Source of the DNA: Cytidiella melzeri
Taxonomy: Eukaryota > Basidiomycota > Agaricomycetes > Polyporales > Irpicaceae
Reading direction: 5' to 3'
Length of the DNA stretch: 22,875 bases
Assembly: GCA_022592445.1 (NCBI GenBank)
Contig: JABYQR010000528.1
Coordinates: 1 to 22,875 of the forward strand
The position numbers were made by a program, and so were the translations under genes. The notes beneath the pieces are model-generated. The model saw nothing but the letters and a program-made list of their open reading frames with translations, was not told where the DNA came from and did not search any database. Positions 18,098 through 22,875 of this stretch are shown in pieces; within the stretch, counting starts at the first letter, position 1, and every line of letters begins with the position of its first letter.

Positions 18098-18893
18098 CTA
18101 CTCGGGTGGCAAGATAACAGGCCCAAGCGCCCCCGTCGCAATCAGTTGCGCACGCACAGATGGACCACAAAGCTTCCCAATCGCCTGGTGCGCTCCATTC
18201 ACAATATCATTAGCCAACGCGTCCTCAAACACCTCCCCACTATGCCTAAGCTCCTCGCAGCTCTTCATCCGCCACTTTCCAGGTCCCCCTATAAGAAACG
18301 GCGCAGTAGCGTGGCAAAGTCCAAACCGCACAAGCAGCGACGCAACCACCCCCTTCGGCCCTGTTCATCACACATAAAACGTAAGCACTCTTCTCCCCCC
18401 ATAACACTTATCACTCACCGTGACATCTAATCCAATCATTAGGAACAGTTGTCCCCTGCATGCTTCGCTCTCCAAGAGGCGAATCCCAGTGCAGTAGCCC
18501 AAGCCCCATCGCAACAACGCCCAGAAAAACTGACCGCGCCCTAATCCTCCGCGGTAACTCAACAACAGGCGCAGCCTGCATCGCTGCCAACGCATCCTGC
18601 TCCGTCCATGCTTCACGCGCCTCAAACTGGTGCCCCCTGTCCATGAAATGCCTCGGCATCGTCGCAACGCACAACCTCGCAGCGTACAACACAGCTCGGT
18701 GCGCGCCATCCCTCATGCTGAAGTTCCCAAGCACCCACAGGTAGTGCTCCTTCACCCATGCCGCGTGCCGCCACGGATGCTGCAAAAGCATAACCCCCTC
18801 GTACGCCAGCTCAACAGGCATCGTCCCCTTCCCCACAATCTCCCGCATCTCCCCAACCGGCACTGAAAAAATCTCCCACAGGTCGTTATTCAT
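18098..18893 (-). pseudogene. Divergent inverted 3' fragment of a Y-family gene
   Basis: Two - strand exons, 18893-18419 and 18360-18098, are joined across a 58-nt phase-1 intron (GTGAGT donor) that sits exactly where Y2 has its last intron. Matches to Y2 include MREIVGK with FKEIIGK, LYAARLCVATMP with LYAARICIATLP, DALAAMQAAPV with DALQAMRNAPV, LLHWDSPLG with LLEPASPLG, LLVRFGLC with LLTRFGLC, and KLCGPSV with ALCGPQI. It ends soon after this block (VILPPE, then stop) and lacks the basic tail and IDLDD end of Y2. No Y homology is seen upstream of 18893, so it looks like a fragment. A GTGAGT/GTGCAG pair upstream could add one more exon. It is far more diverged than Y1 is from Y2. Confidence 0.65.
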
Positions 18894-20490
18894 GTTCCTG
18901 CACTAACCGTCATTTCCATCGCACACAGTGAGTACACGTCCTCAACTCACCAAGACGCTGCAACAATCCTTCCAGATTCTCCAGGGTAGACGCGGGGAAT
19001 CACAACACAATCCCCCCCGAACTCTCACCGTCTTATGTGGTTTCTGACATTACAAATTCCTTAGTCATCAATACTAATTCGGCTACTTGACACACCCCGA
19101 GAAACCACGCCCTACAACAATGACCCTCGCCAAGCACCTCGTGCTCCCCTACGTGGGAATAACACACCTATTCACGCACGTACATGCACACTACACTCTA
19201 CACGCATTCCACATCCGTACATACCAATCTCACAATTACCTGTCATCGCCAGTCACTATCCACACGCCCCTATTTACACATGCCTCTGATGACACAGCCA
19301 TCCGTCAATAGTGTTCATGTTCTTTGCACTTGTACATAACACTTACGTATGTAAGTATCTATCCCTGTATACGTAACACTCTACACCGTATCCCGCTGTC
19401 ACAGCATTCCAGCTCAGCACTGCCCTTTATTTCCCACGTGACCTACGTACTCCACGTCATTAGTTTCACCATGTTACTGGTCCCCGATAACGTTCTCTCC
19501 CGCTATCGGGGAAGCCCATACTCTTCCTCAAGGCGCGTTGTCATCTCGTCGCTCAGACTCTTCCTCTCCCCGATAACGTTCTCTCTCGTTATCGGGGAAA
19601 CCCATACTCTTCCTTAAGGCGCGTTGTCTTGTTGTTGCACAGACCATTTTCTTACCCCCATAACATTCTCTCTCATTCTCAGGTGATGACCACCCAGTTT
19701 TGCCACTTGCAGCACGCCGCTGCTTGTGCTTGACCAACTCTTTCTCTGCTGGAGCAAAGCCCTTATACCTCAAACACACGTCCTACCACTCGCTCACATC
19801 TCTGTCAAGGTATTACACATCAAACTCAACACCTCCTCCATTCCACCGTCTCCATCCCCTTCCCCTTCCTCTTTTTCAGTCCTTTCTCTCGACCGTTCGC
19901 TGTTACGTGCTGCAGCATAGTGCCTCGCGCACTTATCGTCTGCAACTCTCTTCAAAACATATCATGCATCAAACATGACATCCCTAAATGAGGCCCTCAG
20001 AAATCAGCATCACAGAGCGTGGGAAAGGCGGCTACACTGATTACGTAAGCACAAATAAACACCATCTCACTGTGCTCAACATAGCACTTCTCACATCTTC
20101 ACCATTCCTTCTCTTCCATCACATCACCGGCATTCAGCCACTCCACACAGCAACAGTTCATTCCTCCACCACTGGTCAGCGGTCTGAATGTAAGCAATAT
20201 TTCAATTCCTCAATCTCGTGCTCTCGTCCATTCACTCTTGCCCCAAGCCTGTTCTATGGGAACAGCTCTTTGCACAGTGCACAAGGCTTCACCAATGCCA
20301 CATAAATCAGGTTGGCTGCTGCCTCAAATCAGTGCATGAAGCTCAAGCGTCAACACAGCTGCACCTGCTTTACGTGGCATTGGCTGTTGGTGGAATTGCC
20401 CCTTTTAATGTCGTTCGCCTGTGGTCTTGGAATGTTGAAGACAGCAGGAATCTCCTCCAACTGTCTCATCAGCCGCTCATGGTTGCAATG
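18894..20490. other. Long region without a supported gene
   Basis: I found no convincing coding sequence here apart from the palindromes at 19483-19683. A 10-bp inverted repeat (CCAATGCCAC at 20292-20301, GTGGCATTGG at 20374-20383) is present. Just left of the LTR, the - strand has a short protein-like stretch (HERLMRQLEEIPAVFNIPRP, 20490-20350) that may be the remains of an open frame interrupted by the retrotransposon. Confidence 0.4.
19483..19683. repeat. Palindrome tandem repeat, period about 86 bp, with a decayed third copy
   Basis: Units 19483-19510 and 19569-19596 are part of an 86-bp tandem repeat (shared spacer with CCATACTCTTCCT and AAGGCGCGTTGTC). A third, degenerate unit at 19656-19683 has lost CpG sites to CA and no longer pairs well. 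Confidence 0.8.
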
Positions 20491-21249
20491 TGTCACGGAG
20501 ACGGAGCTCGACGTAACAACTAGGGACACGGAGTGGAAGACGACGACGAGGTGGTGGCAGGCGTATAGCACAATGCTCTCACCAGCTATAAACCTTACAC
20601 AGATATCTAGCCCAGTAAAGACCAAGTTAGTATTTGTGACTACCAGCTATGTAGTACAAGAGGGGGTTGCTTACCTAGCCCAGTAAAGACCAAGAGGTCG
20701 AGATGGGGGGCTAGGAGCGTACATGTAGCAGTATATATAGACTTCAGGGACCTGCGCACAGACCATGTTGAGGGCAGGCTTTGCAAGAAGCCGTGTGAAC
20801 GAAGAACAAAAGGACTACCTAAAGTAGAACAATAGCTATTGTCTAGACCTTGCCAAGAACTCTACTCGTGAGAGAATCTATCTAAAAGGAGACCAACTAT
20901 TGTATTCCATTCCCACACCTGTGAGAACATCCTTCCATAAAGAGAACAATAGGGAAAGAACAATAAGGAGCCCATGTGGATGGTATCTATGACGTCAAAC
21001 CCTAGCTATGGGCTGAGCCATGTGCTTGTAGCCATGTGGTCTTACTTAAGCTAAGTCACATGCCAGTGTGACGTAGTAGCAAGTAATGTGACCGTGTGGA
21101 GCGTCTAAGCCACGTGATACGGGCGCTTAATAGACGTGAAAAGGGAGTTTATGCAGAGAAGGTTGCAACTGAGCTGCAGCCCGGAGTTTTACAGATAAAA
21201 ACAAGAGGTAAATTGCGAAAATTAAGGGCTAGTCAGGCCATCCATGACA
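20491..21249 (-). repeat. 3' LTR of a Ty3/gypsy element
   Basis: On the - strand it begins TGTCATGGATGG directly after a polypurine tract and ends CCGTGACA, giving TGTCA/TGACA terminal inverted repeats. A TATA box (CTATATATAC) lies at 20740-20731, well placed for the LTR promoter. The length is 759 bp. A block of about 20 bp (TAGCCCAGTAAAGACCAAG) occurs twice, near 20609 and 20679. The left end is inferred from the terminal repeat only, because the 5' LTR is off the window. The adjacent CAATG would be the target-site duplication. Confidence 0.6.
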
Positions 21250-21251
21250 TT

Positions 21252-21262
21252 ACCCCCCTCCT
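21252..21262 (-). other. Polypurine tract of the gypsy element
   Basis: AGGAGGGGGGT on the - strand lies two bases before the start of the 3' LTR. This is the expected site for plus-strand priming. Confidence 0.6.
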
Positions 21263-21414
21263 AAAATCGAGCGTCCTCGCGAAGCATCACTGTGCTGTGG
21301 TGATAGAGGTCTTCTACCCGTCTACAGGGATTCAGCAGAATTGCCCCGATTGTCTAGTCAGAAGGATACTAGGAAGTTTCTCCCCTTCTGGTGTCGTTGA
21401 CTCGACGTTACCCG

Positions 21415-22875
21415 TCAGTGTGATGTTCTTGAGATATCCAGACCGATGTGTTTGCCTTCATCCCAGCTAAGATCGTATGTAGATGGATAGATCGTGCGAA
21501 GAAAAGCGGGGTCGGTCTGGGTATTGAATTCCCGAAAGTGCGAGCGGAGATCCGCGAAGAGTGAAGCTTTGATGACCCGGGGCGCTCCGGGGTTTGCTTT
21601 GTAGAAGTCGTCAATTGCTTCTTGACTATTCTCGAGGTTTTCGACTGGTTCCCAGCTATTGTGTCCGTCTGAATACCCTTCCCATTTGACTAGGAATTGC
21701 AGTTTCTTCCAACGTCCGTGTAGCCGGCTGTCTAGCACCTTTTCGACGACGTACTGTTCTTCTCCGTCTATGACGATAGGATCAGGAGGTGGAGGTACGT
21801 CTTTGCCGTTGTCGTGCCAGGGACTTAGACGGTTGATATGGAAGACGGGGTGGATTCGGAGATAGCTGGGTAGATCGAGTTTGTAATCGAGATCGCCAAT
21901 GCGTTCGATGACCTTGTACAGGCCGAGTTGTCGAGGACCAAGCTTAGGGGTAGCCTGGTGGATCTGAACGTTCTTAGCGTTCAGCCAGACCATGTCTCCT
22001 ACTTGGAAGACGCGTGGAGAGCGCTTCTCAGACTCGTAAAGTTGCTTCATCTTTTCTTTGCTTAGACGAAGAGCTGCTTCAGTCTCTTTGCGTACTCGAG
22101 CCATATTGTCAAGGCGCTCATCGAGTGATGGGATATTACTTCGCTTGCCGACTGGTATGGTGAAGTCGGGGCGATATCCGTAGATGACCTCAAACGGTGT
22201 TTGTGAATTACCCGCATGTACTCGCGAGTTGAGTGCAAACTCAGCCGCTGGCAGATGATCGACCCAGTCGTCTTGTCGTTGCTGACAGAATAGACGTAGG
22301 TACTGTTCGATATCCTGGTTTTTGCGTTCGACCTTGCCATTTCCTTGCGGATGATAGGCGGTCGTAAAACCAGTCTCTATGCCTAGGCGGTGATAGAGCG
22401 CACGCATGAAGCGCGCTGCAAACTGGGGTCCTCGGTCAGAGAACACCTTCTTGGGAATGCCGTGAAGTCGGAATACTTCTTTGTAGTGTAGATCGGCAAT
22501 CCCCTCAGCGTTAACCCTAGTGGTAGTAGGGATGATGTGCGTTTGATCGGAGTAGTGGTCCACGTAGACCGCGATCGAATCAAATCCCTTAGAGGGTGGC
22601 AGCTGAGTGATGAGATCTACACCGATGTGTTCCCAAGGTCCGGCCGGAGTTTCCTGAGGCTGTAGTACTGTTTTAGGATGTGGAGCTGACTTGTAACGCT
22701 GACAGCGATCACAGCCTAGTACGTAAGTCTCTACAAAGGCATTCATCTTCGGCCACCAATAGTGTCGTGAGACTAGCTCTATGGTGCCGTGTTTGCCCGG
22801 ATGACCAGCAGCGGGTGTGTCATGGCAAGATTTGACAATTTCATGACGGAGCTCTTTGTTGTTAGGGATATAGAA
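21415..22875 (-). CDS. pol: Ty3/gypsy chromovirus polyprotein, C-terminal part (integrase and chromodomain)
   Basis: The frame is open from the window edge to a stop at 21415, 486 residues, and continues off the window. Numbered from the edge, an HHCC zinc-binding module is seen (H18, H25, C55, C58; HYWWPKM between). The integrase core has D87, D147 and E183, giving the D-D(35)E spacing with SDRGPQF and GNGKVERKNQ. A GPY/F-like module (LGPRQLGLYKV) follows, then a chromodomain near the C-terminus (FLVKWEGYSDGHNSWEP). All key residues are present with no frameshift, so this part could be functional. The integrase inserts the cDNA, and in chromoviruses the chromodomain directs insertion towards modified histones. 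The ATG at 22746 is internal, not the start. Confidence 0.95.
   Translation of the reverse strand, partial: FYIPNNKELRHEIVKSCHDTPAAGHPGKHGTIELVSRHYWWPKMNAFVETYVLGCDRCQRYKSAPHPKTVLQPQETPAGPWEHIGVDLITQLPPSKGFDSIAVYVDHYSDQTHIIPTTTRVNAEGIADLHYKEVFRLHGIPKKVFSDRGPQFAARFMRALYHRLGIETGFTTAYHPQGNGKVERKNQDIEQYLRLFCQQRQDDWVDHLPAAEFALNSRVHAGNSQTPFEVIYGYRPDFTIPVGKRSNIPSLDERLDNMARVRKETEAALRLSKEKMKQLYESEKRSPRVFQVGDMVWLNAKNVQIHQATPKLGPRQLGLYKVIERIGDLDYKLDLPSYLRIHPVFHINRLSPWHDNGKDVPPPPDPIVIDGEEQYVVEKVLDSRLHGRWKKLQFLVKWEGYSDGHNSWEPVENLENSQEAIDDFYKANPGAPRVIKASLFADLRSHFREFNTQTDPAFLRTIYPSTYDLSWDEGKHIGLDISRTSH
22690..22875 (-). other. Integrase zinc-binding module at window edge
   Basis: This is the part of the pol frame that holds the H...H...C..C residues and runs off the right edge. 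Reverse transcriptase, RNase H and the 5' LTR are expected beyond 22875. Confidence 0.8.

Noticed and set aside
1958..19683. Palindromes as intrinsic transcription terminators or introner elements
   Set aside because: They are not followed by T runs as bacterial terminators are, and the splice sites lie outside the units, so they do not create introns themselves.
20312..20686. 124-codon open frame on the + strand
   Set aside because: It crosses the inferred LTR boundary and has Cys/Trp-rich random-looking content.

Overview
The window looks like nuclear DNA of a basidiomycete fungus, probably an Agaricomycete. The reasons are dense 43-77 nt GT-AG introns with CTRAC-like branch sites, several large multi-exon genes of unknown family, and a Ty3/gypsy chromovirus with a chromodomain. 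The genus cannot be named from sequence alone. All exon structures below were built by hand from reading-frame continuity and splice motifs.

Layout on the + strand: (1) 87-2303, gene Y copy 1 (Y1), entering from the left edge and cut off inside its fifth exon; (2) 2304-3330, junk-like DNA with 28-bp palindromes and two tandem tRNA-like Pol III units on the - strand; (3) 3654-4414, a small three-exon acidic-protein gene (Z); (4) 4567-4821, a palindrome array just upstream of (5) gene X, 4984-11518, about 15 exons and about 1,704 codons; (6) 11766-12297, a decayed coding sequence on the - strand (W); (7) gene Y copy 2 (Y2), 12310-17422, six exons and about 1,375 codons with one apparent 1-nt deletion; (8) 18098-18893, a divergent 3' fragment of a Y homologue on the - strand, tail-to-tail with Y2; (9) 18894-20490, no gene seen; (10) 20491-22875, the 3' part of a gypsy element on the - strand (3' LTR, polypurine tract, integrase and chromodomain).

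The most striking signal is a family of short palindromes. I count 38 clear copies and one degenerate copy, every one exactly 28 bp, with ends CCCGATA and TATCGGG (TCCGATA/TATCGGA in one cluster). The consensus is a perfect palindrome with half-site CCCGATAGCGAAAC. They lie only outside exons. All five long introns (269-489 nt) of X, Y1 and Y2 carry 3-7 copies, and no short intron carries any. Several clusters form larger inverted repeats, three of them centred to the base on one 28-bp unit.

The Y family has three members here. Y1 and Y2 share a central tract of about 1.5 kb that is nearly identical, introns included, flanked by clearly more diverged sequence, which suggests gene conversion. 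Neither copy is intact in the window: Y1 lacks its last exons and Y2 has a frameshift. Products of X, Y and Z are not recognised, so no function is assigned.
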